Shown: in pieces, positions 44,624 through 54,046 of the stretch
Layout: each line of letters opens with the position of its first letter
How positions within the stretch are numbered: the stretch's first letter is position 1
Source: Xanthoparmelia taractica
Lineage: Eukaryota; Ascomycota; Lecanoromycetes; Lecanorales; Parmeliaceae
DNA length: 64,000 nucleotides
Direction of reading: 5' to 3'
Assembly (NCBI GenBank): GCA_033085395.1
Contig: MU853205.1
Span: forward strand, 1-64,000
Notes under the pieces: model-generated
What the model was told of the DNA's origin: nothing
Database searches by the model: none
The model's input: the letters and a program-made list of their open reading frames with translations, nothing else
Position numbers and translations under genes: made by a program

Positions 44624-46789
44624 TCAGGTAATCGTGACGAATCCCAAGCCCTCTCTTGCCTTCCTACAAGCCATCTTGAGCGCCTGCTCCTCGGTATCCG
44701 TCCACTTGACACTCAGCTCGTCCCATTTCTTCACCGCATACTCCCGTTTAAAGGTCCGTTGCATCTCCTGCAGACGCGCCATTTCGCGCGGATCACCCGT
44801 GCCGCTGTACACGACTAATAAAGTGCATGGAGGGAGGAAGTCACGGACCGCTTTGATGTTATTGACTGTTTTAGTGACCGACTCTGCGAGAGTTGTGGAA
44901 GGGATATCGGTGGAGACGGGGTCAGAGTCTTGAGGAGTGTGGTTGGACACGTGCCGTCTATTATCGTTCCACCAGCCGCGGAAACCCGCTAGTTCTTGGA
45001 AGCGAGCCCATGTGAAGTCCACGCCTCCACCGGGAACGTAGCTGCCGTCGTCGTCGCCAAGCACAGCTCTCTTGACGCCTGCTACAACTCCCGCGTCATC
45101 AGCGCAGCCGATGCAGTAGCTGGCCATGGAGCCGAAGTTTCTTTCCGGAGCGCCTTGGTCCACGATTGCGCCTGTTTTGCCTTCCCGGCCGGCATCGATC
45201 GAAGTCCCGGCTTTTGGCGTCCTTTTCAGGCGCTTGAAGATGGACTCGACGGTCGCCTCGCTCGTGCCCCATTGCGGTCCTCGTTCGCACTTCATCTTCA
45301 CAAGGTCAAGGCAAGCCCGCGCGTCTTCGATGCTGTCGTGGCCTTTGGTACCATGACCTTTTTGGATCTCACGACCTAAGTACTTCTGGGCGAGCCATTT
45401 CAGAGAAGATTTCATGGGTGGGCCACGAGGATGCGGGTAGAGTATGGAAGTGTCGATGACAAAAGGATGGGTGAGTTTGAGAGCCATAAGGTCAGAATTG
45501 AGGGAGTGGCCAATGAGTATGTGTTTGGGGGTGATTTCCTTCAGTAGCCGGTCTTGTATGTCTTTGAGGTTAGTGGTAACGTGCTCGAGGCTAGCTGGGG
45601 TGATGCCTGAGTACGGTGTCAGGTAATCGATGATAGGCTTATCTGGCTTGACTAGCTCATCAAGGAGGACGTTGCCATCCCACCCGACCAAGCTGACCCT
45701 TGTTAATGCCATCTCGCCGCCTTCTACTCTACACATCTCGCAGTCCATGGCAAGTATGCTCCGACCACCCGTCACGCTTCCTTTCTCAATATCCGCATCC
45801 TTAGCAATTCCATCCTCCAGCTTGTCCACTATTGTATCCAGCCAGCCGTCATTGGCTGTTTGCTTGTCCTTGGTTCTCCGTCGTAGGCTTACTTCTTTCT
45901 CTGAAGGAGTAGTGAAAGAAGCTGGGTGTACGATGTAGTCATTTTCTTCGAGCTCTTCCGCAGAGGAAACGAATGCTGTGATAGGGGTGCGCTTGTTCTC
46001 CCAGCTCTTCCCTTCTCTTGCTGGCTTCGGTCCCTTGATTTGCCTGTCCTCCTGTTTCTCGTCCTGTGACTTTGTAATGGCTGAGTTGAGTATAGCGTGT
46101 AAGGGCGAGTGCACCCTTCCGGACCTCTCGTCTCCCGGAGCCTTGACGGGCCAGAGATGGGGAAAGATATCTGCGAGTGGCTTTAGCGGTACTGGCAGCT
46201 TGTCAGGCGACAAAGGTATGGGCAGATAGTCATCAGGGGACTTTGGTGGGGGCTTGATGTTGTATCCATTAGATTCTAGCTCATTAGCTACAGGCTCGGC
46301 AGATCTGCTTCTATCTTCCATGAATCCATTAGAGGACTTCTGAGCTCCTGGCGACTTGACCGGAAGCTCTTCCGACTCATCCAACTTGATACTGCCATCA
46401 AACAAGCCCTTTTCTAAGCCAGGAACTAGCAAGACGACGGCTTTCGTAACCATGCCATGGTGCCTTACAGACACGAATTGTGGAGATGTAGCATCTGCCA
46501 GGCAGTAGAGAATCAGGGTCTGTAGATGGTTGATGTTGACGCTCGTGTGTAGTTTGTGCAAGTCTGAGTATCCCAGGCTTGGGTAATTTTTCTTCTTCTG
46601 TTTCTTGCCGCCTCTTCCGACGGTTGTCCACTCGTCTGATTCGGACTTGCGCTCGTCAGGCCGCTGATCTGGCATGGGCTCACCGCGTAGATGTGCGAGG
46701 GTTGCGCCAACGCCAATGTTGCTGTTGCCATCGGGTCCGTCTTTGGCATACTGAGCGTGCTTGCGCTTCTTGTTGTTCCCACCACCCAT
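44624..46789 (-). CDS. REX1: RNA exonuclease REX1 (RNH70 type), DEDDh family
   Basis: A single exon of 721 residues. The nuclear 3'-5' exonuclease trims 5S rRNA, tRNA and 5.8S precursors. A basic N-terminus (NNKKRKHAQYAK) is followed by a variable region and then the exonuclease domain from about residue 345: Exo I ILAMDCEMCRVEGGE, Exo II ILIGHSLNSDLMALKL, and Exo III GHDSIEDARACLDLV with the catalytic His and Asp. SGITPASLEHVTTNLKDIQ is a typical intervening stretch. The length and the long C-terminal extension match Rex1 rather than the shorter Rex3 or Rex4. The start MGGGNNKKRKH has no earlier in-frame ATG. It is divergent from the 153-residue gene at 47525. Confidence 0.88.
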   Translation of the reverse strand: MGGGNNKKRKHAQYAKDGPDGNSNIGVGATLAHLRGEPMPDQRPDERKSESDEWTTVGRGGKKQKKKNYPSLGYSDLHKLHTSVNINHLQTLILYCLADATSPQFVSVRHHGMVTKAVVLLVPGLEKGLFDGSIKLDESEELPVKSPGAQKSSNGFMEDRSRSAEPVANELESNGYNIKPPPKSPDDYLPIPLSPDKLPVPLKPLADIFPHLWPVKAPGDERSGRVHSPLHAILNSAITKSQDEKQEDRQIKGPKPAREGKSWENKRTPITAFVSSAEELEENDYIVHPASFTTPSEKEVSLRRRTKDKQTANDGWLDTIVDKLEDGIAKDADIEKGSVTGGRSILAMDCEMCRVEGGEMALTRVSLVGWDGNVLLDELVKPDKPIIDYLTPYSGITPASLEHVTTNLKDIQDRLLKEITPKHILIGHSLNSDLMALKLTHPFVIDTSILYPHPRGPPMKSSLKWLAQKYLGREIQKGHGTKGHDSIEDARACLDLVKMKCERGPQWGTSEATVESIFKRLKRTPKAGTSIDAGREGKTGAIVDQGAPERNFGSMASYCIGCADDAGVVAGVKRAVLGDDDGSYVPGGGVDFTWARFQELAGFRGWWNDNRRHVSNHTPQDSDPVSTDIPSTTLAESVTKTVNNIKAVRDFLPPCTLLVVYSGTGDPREMARLQEMQRTFKREYAVKKWDELSVKWTDTEEQALKMACRKAREGLGFVTIT

Positions 46790-47524
46790 GATTGCAATTC
46801 GAGTGCGCTTTCCAGACAGACATGCGGTTAAAAAGTCTTTACTTCGTACTGCGTAGAACGGGCAACTAAAGCCTCGAAGTTTACTGCGCTAGTTCTAGAG
46901 CTAACCCGCCTTATCCTAGGGCTGTCTCTGCGACTGCTAGCTTCATCTGAACTTATATAAATCTTCATGCGACTGAAGGAATAGGAACCTTCATTCTGTG
47001 TTCACAACATCTTGCTTCTTTTCCACTATAAATTGCTTTTGCCCGGCTGCTTGCCTGGCGTACGTCAGACATGCTAGCTAGTCAGACCACCAGACTGGTG
47101 GACGTAGCAAACACCTTTGTCATCATGCTCTAACCAAAATTAGGCTAAGCGCTGCATCAACACGTCTGAGGTACTGAGGCAACGCACTGCATCTTCTCCT
47201 ACCCAACCACAGCAGAGATACATCAACTTGCTTCAAGACCTTCAATAGATCATCCAGCTGCAAAAGACCTTCCCGATGACTAACCTACTCCGAAGATGTG
47301 CCTGTTAGATAGGCAAGTATCGGCATTGCTAAGTCAGGCTCTCGGACTAATGCAATAGAGGCTTCTCACTTCCTCTTACCTTCCACTTACCTCTTTTCCC
47401 GACACTTTGCCACCTTCTACCCTCTCTGTACTTTTTCCTGCCCCTGGTTCTCTTGCGTTAAAGCACGCAAAGGAAGCGCGATTCCCTAGCATCCTCCTTT
47501 ACATCAGTCAATCGCCAAACAACA
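46790..47524. promoter_or_regulatory. Divergent region between REX1 and the 153-residue gene
   Basis: 735 bases. A small inverted repeat CCACCAGACTGGTGG lies at about 47088-47102; its role is unknown. No frame of note is seen. Confidence 0.4.
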
Positions 47525-47986
47525 ATGCGTCCACTATGTAACGCGCTTCTGCAACGGTGGCATGGAATGTTGGGTCTATCGCGGCAATCACCGCCGTCCT
47601 GGTACCGAGATCGACTTCACGAGGAACTACGGGAACGCCGGATAGCACGGACACCCTGGCAGAAGCTCAGCGAGACATCAGATGTCTTCTTTTCCATTAG
47701 TCGAGCTCAGTACGATGGCTTTCCAGTTCGAAAATTGCCCCCATTTGTGACCTCTCGCCATATCTTCGTATACGCGTATATGCTTGCAAAGTTCACTTCA
47801 CGCTGGAAATTCTATCGAACCGCCGCTATCAGATGCAACGCTCCTCACTACGACTTAGTGCGTGAAGTGGTAAATCCCAGCAAAGACCAGAAGCTTGAAG
47901 AGGTGGCTTCACGTCACCAGATTGACCCAGCGGAATTTAAAAGAGTTGGTCGGCAACTGCGACAAATATGGCCTCTTCTTCCATAG
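47525..47986 (+). CDS. Small basic protein of unknown function
   Basis: A single exon of 153 residues starting at an ATG in the context AACAATGCG. The sequence is amino-acid balanced, with motifs that look conserved (LGLSRQSPPSWYRDRLHEEL, TPWQKLSETSDVFFSISRAQ, FPVRKLPPF) and a C-terminal basic helix (EFKRVGRQLRQIWPLLP). There is no signal peptide, although residues 92-104 (IFVYAYMLAKFTS) are hydrophobic. A CT-rich leader upstream (47360-47470) suits a fungal promoter and 5' UTR. I do not recognise a named family and assign no function. The frame does not overlap other coding sequence. Confidence 0.7.
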   Translation: MRPLCNALLQRWHGMLGLSRQSPPSWYRDRLHEELRERRIARTPWQKLSETSDVFFSISRAQYDGFPVRKLPPFVTSRHIFVYAYMLAKFTSRWKFYRTAAIRCNAPHYDLVREVVNPSKDQKLEEVASRHQIDPAEFKRVGRQLRQIWPLLP

Positions 47987-48481
47987 AGACGTAATTTCCA
48001 CGATCGCCGCTCAGCCGCAGAAACGCAATCGGGAGGATACAAAGGCCACAGCCAATGGATTGAGAGAAATCCCTAGGTCATGTGTAACATCCGCCGAGTC
48101 ATCGCCCTATGCTCTGGCCTTTGCTCTGGCTTTTGCCGCTTCCGTACCTTGACTTCTCTTCACCGCTCCATAAGAAAGGCTGGTTGCATGCGTGCAGACA
48201 GGTGGACTGCAGCAGCGTGGTCCTGCAATATGCTGATTGGGTGATTAATTTAATCATCGGTTGTGCTTTTTGAGTCACTTGATTGCTCACGAAGAACATA
48301 GTAGCCTAGAAGTTAATAGATATAACCAGTGCGGCCGACGTTCCGTCTCACCGTCTTACCTCCACCTCATCTGACACTAGCTACATCTGACACTAGCTAC
48401 ATCTGACAACGAAACACCTCCATCTATCATCGAATTGACTTTCCCTTGCACTTTTCCTACAAGACCGGTTGAGCTAGGATA
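47987..48481. other. Intergenic with a 16-base tandem repeat
   Basis: 495 bases between tandem genes. CATCTGACACTAGCTA is repeated directly at 48368-48383 and 48384-48399, with a third partial copy to 48408, about 75 bases before the next start codon. Nothing else is recognised. Confidence 0.6.
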
Positions 48482-50590
48482 ATGTCTGCCAACCACAGGA
48501 ACGCATCAAGCAACATACCGGGCTCAACGGCAAATCCTCAGCTAGTAAAAGATATAACCCCTGGAATTGGGTCTGCTTCTGATCACAAAGCAGTAATTGT
48601 CGGCTTGTACGGAGTTCCAGGCTCTGGCAAAACATTTCTGCTGAACCAGCTGAAGCGGGAACTTGTATTGACGCATTTTGCGTTTTACGAAGGCTCCATG
48701 ATGATTGCCACCATTGTTCCTGGCGGTCTTGACGCATTCCAAAGCATGGAAGAACCAGAGAAGGCGGACTGGCGCCGGCGTGCTATCGACGCAATTGGAA
48801 AGGCGTGCACTGACCGCGGACAAGTTGGAGTTGTTACTGGGCATTACATGTTCTGGTCAGAGGAGCAGAAGGCTGGACGGCCAGTGGTCACCGAACATGA
48901 CTTGAAGATATTTACGCACATCCTCTATCTAGACATTCCTGCGGAGATTGTCGCGCGACGTTGTCTGGACGACACTGAAAGGGGTCGAGCATCCACATCG
49001 GCAAGCCATTTGCAAAAGTGGCAGCAAAAGGAAAAGACCGAGCTGCGCGATCTTTGCCGCCGTAATGGCATTCTGTTCTCGCTCGTATCACCGTATCCGA
49101 CGACGCTGCTGAACAAGGTCCTAATCCTGCTAGACGACTTCAGGTGCCATACCGAGAAGTACAACCTATCTCAGGCCGAGCGCAGCCTAGACCATGCCGT
49201 CAATGCTAGCCTAAGCCAGTTGGAGACAGTGTTGGTCATGGACGCCGACAAAACGCTAGCTGCAGAGGACGCAGGCGCGTTGTACTGGAGGAGCGGCGCT
49301 AACACGCGGGTATTGGAACATGGAGCATCTACGTTGAACGCTTTATTCAGTAGCCCTTTAGGCTACTCGTATACTGCTTTCCGCCAGGCCGCATTGCTAT
49401 ATGAGGAGACGGCTGATGATCAAGAATTCGATGTCTTTTGCCACAACGTGGCATTGACGGTGACCATGCATGCCGAGTTCGTATCCCTGTTGCGACTGGT
49501 GGTGGAGCAAGAACATGTTGCCGCGGTGGTAGTCACCTGTGGGCTACGTCGTGTATGGGACAAGGTACTGGAGAAGGAAGGTCTATCAGAGAAGGTGAAA
49601 GTTCTTGGTGGAGGACGCATTGCAGATGGTTTCGTCGTTTCAGCGGCAGTAAAAGGTGCCTTGGTGGCTCGTTTGCGAGAGGTCCACCATAAGAATGTCT
49701 GGGTGTTCGGAGATAGTCCTCTGGACTTGGACATGTTGTGTAAGGCAGATCGAGCCGTTGTCATGGTCGGTGAGGAGCATACCAGGAGCAAGACCATGGA
49801 TGCGGCCTTGACAAACGCCATCGACCATGACGGCCTTCGGGCAAGTCAGGTTGTGCTGCCAAGCAATGCCTCACCAAGGCTAGATACTACCAGGCTTCCC
49901 GTGATCGAAATCACTGACCCCGATTTTGTTAAGGCTCTCCTGCGCGGCCGATATACACGTGGTGGTCTTCAAATCCTTTGTGCCACAGAGAAGAACGCGG
50001 CAAAGCTGCTCGCAACGCCGATGCGCGATGCAGCTGTTGGTGGCCCCAGCCTAAGGGAAGCGCATCGCCGTGCCGGATGGTATCTGGCTATCGAGTTCCT
50101 TACCGATGTTATGGGTCTCGAACAATCTCCAATTCGGCATGTCCTGGGCCACGAAACAAGAGGCCACCAACTTTCTCACGAGAAACATACAACGATCGTG
50201 GCGCTAATGCGCGGTGGAGAACCCATGGCGTTTGGCGTCAGCGACGCCTTTCCACTTGCCATGTTTCTCCATGCCAAGGATGCTGACGACATCAAGATCC
50301 ACCATTTGCAAGGGCAGTCAACAGTGGTGCTGGTAGATTCGGTAGTCAACACCGGCAAGACGATTGTTGACTTCGTGCAGCACGTTCGCAAGCTTCATTT
50401 TACTATTCGCATCGTGGTAGTTGCCGGCGTCGTACAGGCCCAGTGCGTTTCTGAGGGCGGTCTCAACCAGGCACTCGCACGTCATGGAAAAATCCATTTT
50501 ATTGCACTTCGCCTTTCCAACACGAAATTCACTGGCAATCGCACCACGGACACTGGCAACCGTCTATTCAATACAACGCATCTACCCTGA
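48482..50590 (+). CDS. Three-domain fusion: P-loop kinase, HAD phosphatase-like, uracil phosphoribosyltransferase
   Basis: A single exon of 702 residues. Domain 1 (about 38-220): AAA_33/kinase-like P-loop with GLYGVPGSGKTFLLNQLKRE; HILYLDIPAEIVARRCL fits a kinase-type lid side. Domain 2 (about 245-450): HAD-type, with motif I VMDADKTLA (DxDxT), later TCGLRRVW, a lysine region and motif IV FGDSPLDLDML. Domain 3 (about 480-695): UPRTase-like, ending with the PRPP-binding loop VVLVDSVVNTGKTIVDF. The same three-part arrangement occurs in other filamentous fungi. Uracil plus PRPP to UMP is the expected reaction of the last domain; the phosphatase and kinase parts may act on nucleotides or nucleosides, which is inference. 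The start follows AGGATA, and no earlier in-frame ATG exists. Confidence 0.85.
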   Translation: MSANHRNASSNIPGSTANPQLVKDITPGIGSASDHKAVIVGLYGVPGSGKTFLLNQLKRELVLTHFAFYEGSMMIATIVPGGLDAFQSMEEPEKADWRRRAIDAIGKACTDRGQVGVVTGHYMFWSEEQKAGRPVVTEHDLKIFTHILYLDIPAEIVARRCLDDTERGRASTSASHLQKWQQKEKTELRDLCRRNGILFSLVSPYPTTLLNKVLILLDDFRCHTEKYNLSQAERSLDHAVNASLSQLETVLVMDADKTLAAEDAGALYWRSGANTRVLEHGASTLNALFSSPLGYSYTAFRQAALLYEETADDQEFDVFCHNVALTVTMHAEFVSLLRLVVEQEHVAAVVVTCGLRRVWDKVLEKEGLSEKVKVLGGGRIADGFVVSAAVKGALVARLREVHHKNVWVFGDSPLDLDMLCKADRAVVMVGEEHTRSKTMDAALTNAIDHDGLRASQVVLPSNASPRLDTTRLPVIEITDPDFVKALLRGRYTRGGLQILCATEKNAAKLLATPMRDAAVGGPSLREAHRRAGWYLAIEFLTDVMGLEQSPIRHVLGHETRGHQLSHEKHTTIVALMRGGEPMAFGVSDAFPLAMFLHAKDADDIKIHHLQGQSTVVLVDSVVNTGKTIVDFVQHVRKLHFTIRIVVVAGVVQAQCVSEGGLNQALARHGKIHFIALRLSNTKFTGNRTTDTGNRLFNTTHLP

Positions 50591-51471
50591 GCCAGACAAG
50601 CATGGGGTCGCATAGATAGAATCAAACTGCACCATCTTAACATCGTTCCCAGGCAATGCACTATGGAGGAGGAAGGCACAAGCTCTGCTACCGCCTGTTA
50701 GATTGATGAGTATTAATTTGTGTCTGAACCTCTTGCTCCAACCATTGAATCTCTTGATCTCATCTTTCACACTCCAGTGCTTAGACTACCCCTCTTCCTC
50801 AGTTGTAGAGACGTCCCTTTGTTCTCCCCATTCCGTGGTTCCACAAGCGTCGACCCTCTTCCAGAATGCACATTTTCGATCTCGACTCTCTTCGCCTTAC
50901 TCGGGCTTCCGCCCTGTTTGAGCATCTCTCACGCCCCCACCCCAACCCCCACCCCCACTCTCAATCAACATTCAACACCACCGCCATGGCGAGTGCCGAA
51001 TGCCCACTACGTAGTACTCACCACATCCCTTTCGCTTACCGCAACCACACGTAGCGAGCGCACATGTACTACTACGTGCTATTCTAATAACTCGCCAAAA
51101 GTACAAGTCCGGTGTTTACCTTTTTAAATTAGCCCGGAGTGGTTTGATGAAGTTGAAAACATCTAAAGCATTCGGTTGGGGGCAAGGGTGTAGAAGGAAT
51201 GGGATGGCTTGTGTGGGGCCGATGTGTCCAATCCAACAATACTGGCCTACATTGGGGCTAGTATAGAGTACCACAGACATTCTCAATTGGTTTGTATCAT
51301 CATAGCGGTATCTTGTATATGCCGATCATACTGAGGTCGTACTCGACCATTTTCTGATATCAAAGAATGGTCGCGGCTTTATAAGTATTCGTGCAGGACG
51401 TCTTGGCCTCAAGCTCTCCAATCAAGTCTCAATATCATCTTTTTCCATCTCCATTCTATAACCTATGCACA
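50591..51471. other. Intergenic with C-rich tract
   Basis: 881 bases. A C-rich stretch of CCCCAC-type units lies at about 50930-50962. The frames 50703-50921, 50720-51127 and 50866-51054 overlap one another and show only composition effects; no gene is supported. The promoter of the mL54 gene should be at the right end. Confidence 0.45.
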
Positions 51472-52274
51472 ATGATCTGTCAACGCTGTTTCCGTCTCCT
51501 GTCGCCATCGGTTCCCCGTTCCAGGACCCTCCGCTCCCTTTCCACGACTTCCAGACTCCTCTACCCCGAAAGCCCACCTCCAGCGACTTCCACATCTGCC
51601 GCCCAGCCATTCTCCACGCCCTTTACGCCATCGCCTGCAAAAACGCCCGGTATACCCTCATCACCGAGTACAACTCGTAAATCAACATCTAAAGGTCCCG
51701 CACGTCCACCCAGCAGTGTTCCAGCGGGCACACCATTGAAGGGATTGGGATACATCAAGGGCAAAGAGGCGCCGGTTGCGAAAGAGGACTCGGAGTATCC
51801 TGACTGGCTTTGGGGGCTTCTTGATCCTAAGGAGGGGGATATGAATGCGGAGGGGGCGGCTGGAGATGCTTTTGGTAGGCCATACCGGTCCGTTGCATGA
51901 AGAGGCTGGGACGGGTAGAGCGACTACAGATAATGGCCTGCTGTTCAATCGCTTCAATCGCCCGCTTATGCTAGCGATTTCTATAATTTCTTCACGTCAC
52001 ACTGATTTCAGGCTGACGAACAATCTACACAGCGAAGTCAAAGAAGCAACGCCGTATCGCCTCTAAAGCTGCTCGCGCACTCAAGGGCGGTTCCCACGGC
52101 ACTGCGCAAGACATTCAAGTGCCGCTCCATGAACAGTCTATTGATTTGCCTGCTGGTATGGGGGAAGTCGAGAGCGGAAGAGCTTTAGAAGCGAGAGAAG
52201 ACTTGACGAAGGCGATGAGGGTGGCCAGAAGGAAGAAGATTAAAGAAAATAACTTCTTGCGGGGAATGCGATAG
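51472..52274 (+). CDS. Mitochondrial large-subunit ribosomal protein mL54 (MRPL37-like)
   Basis: Two exons (51472-51874 and 52033-52274) give 214 residues. The N-terminus MICQRCFRLLSPSVPRSRTL is arginine-rich and acid-free, typical of a mitochondrial presequence, followed by a Pro/Ser linker. The conserved core is VPAGTPLKGLGYIKGKE and EYPDWLWGLLDPKEGD, where mL54 homologues have LKGLNYLKGK and EYPEWLW. The 158-base intron is needed: read-through stops at 51900, while splicing continues with AKSKKQRRIASKAARALK, the basic RNA-binding end of the family, to IKENNFLRGMR. An in-frame upstream ATG at 51391 would add 27 residues that do not look like a presequence, so the ATG at 51472 is preferred. 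Confidence 0.87.
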
Positions 52275-54046
52275 TCTTGGGACGAGTCAGAGAGCGCGAG
52301 TCCGAGGGCGACTGGGGAAGGGATAGTTGCAATGCTAGGGGAGGCGCGGTCATCTGATGTGCCTACTTGGCTGTTGAAGTATATATCTGTACAATACGTG
52401 GGAGCTCCTGATGTACTGCGGTACGCTGGAGGCCGTATACTATTGTTGTCATGTTGCATGTGCTTCAAACCTTTTTGCATATCTCCTCTCGTCTTTTTCA
52501 AACCCCCAAGCCGGGGACAATATTTGCTTTGGCTGAAAATATCCTTGCCTCATCCTTGGCTCAAGGATCCTTCCTCCCTACGCATACCCCAACGCTTTCC
52601 ACCTTTATCAAACCACCGAAAGCTCCACAGCTCAACCTACCATGTACCTTTCGCTTATGAGTACGTCGACCCCGCTCTCCGCCATCCATTCTTGCATCAT
52701 CTGCAATTATGCTCCGCTTCTTTCTGCTATATTACACCTACCAAAAAGAATTATATCAAGCACGTCAAAAGCGCTCGCTCCCCTCTCGATGAAAACTGCA
52801 TCTGTTCACTTTAGTGAAAAGTATATATAATTCTCTATAGTTTTGGAGGGGAGAGGGACGGGGGAGGTAACGCGCCTGAATCGTCATAATCACTGTTTTC
52901 ACTATTTCAGAGCTTTTGTTGTATGCCGTCATTTCGCTGAACGTTCTTTGCAAAGATCATGCATGTATGGAGCTCGTTCTAGTTTTTAAACGTTAGAGGT
53001 TGGGGGGGGAGGGAAGGGCAGGGGCAATTGGAGATGCAGTTCGTTTGATCTGGGTGTGGATTTGGAGTGGGTGGTGAGCGAGGATGAATGGGCGTTTTTT
53101 TATCATGGAAGAAAAGGAAAACATGAAAGAGAAAGCCGGGATGAAAGATTTGAGATGTGTGCCTGCTCTAGTAGGTTTAAGTTATATAGCAATCGTTAGG
53201 GGAGTATATGGGATGCTCGTCACTTTGTTTAGGGAATGCGCCTGGTTTGTGTGGGGGGGATCCACAATTTTGATGGGCACTCCGTTACGGGTACAACATG
53301 TAGCAAATCTATTGAGGAGAAACTGGGGACAACTGCAGGGTATCGTGGGAGGGCGCCTGGATTGTGTTTGAACTTCATCAGTGTCAACCGGGACATACTC
53401 ACTCCATGCCTGACTTCTACTATGACTTCAAGGAAGAGAACGATTGAAAGACGGATATAAAGCCGTCCCTCTTAGTCTAGGGCCCACAGATCACACACAA
53501 TCCATACCCAAAGCTTGGCCTCTGGGCTGTTCCATCAACGCTTCCATGGACGGTGAGAATACCTGCCACTCTTTCCTAACTACCGGTCCTGACTCTCCTT
53601 GTTCTACCTTTTTTAAAATGATGGAATCGCAGCCATATCAGCTACCCAACCTGCCTTGCCATAGTAATCTTGCAATGAGAAAATGAAATGCGTCTCAACA
53701 ACTAGCCAAACGAGTGATGAAGGCATACAAAGCGGCCGTAGAGAAAACCACTGGAAAACATGTAATTGGTGTCGTTAGGAAAGGATAAAAACCAAAGCGA
53801 TTCAAGCTTAACGAGCCCAGCTGCTGACACAGCTATAGTGGGCTCAAAGATGCTCTTCGAAGACGTGCCCTCCGCTTCTGCCCGTCAAATGGAACCCTGG
53901 AGCCGTGTCATGGTGAGATAGGATGGATGCCTAGACCGTGGGACCGTTCAGCTGGTCGCCTCTTTGCTGTTTCTTCTGTCCACAATCTTCTTCCTTTTCC
54001 GAGTCTTCTCCGTTCTCTGAATATTCTTTGGACTGGCAAGTGCCGG
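52275..54046. other. Intergenic, no supported gene
   Basis: 1.77 kb between the mL54 gene and the end of the broken NLR-like gene 3. Frames such as 52332-52814 and 53444-53686 (+) have no recognisable domains, low-quality starts and overlap one another. A run GGGGGGGAGGGAAGGG lies at about 53002-53017. An alternative C-terminal continuation of NLR-like gene 3 (acidic tail ending at 53931) reaches into this region. Confidence 0.4.

Noticed and set aside
51391..51471. Upstream in-frame ATG for the mL54 gene
   Set aside because: The extra 27 residues do not resemble a mitochondrial presequence, whereas the peptide from 51472 does.
52332..52814. 160-residue + frame after the mL54 gene
   Set aside because: Cysteine-rich but irregular, no conserved motif, and overlapped by other frames of similar quality.
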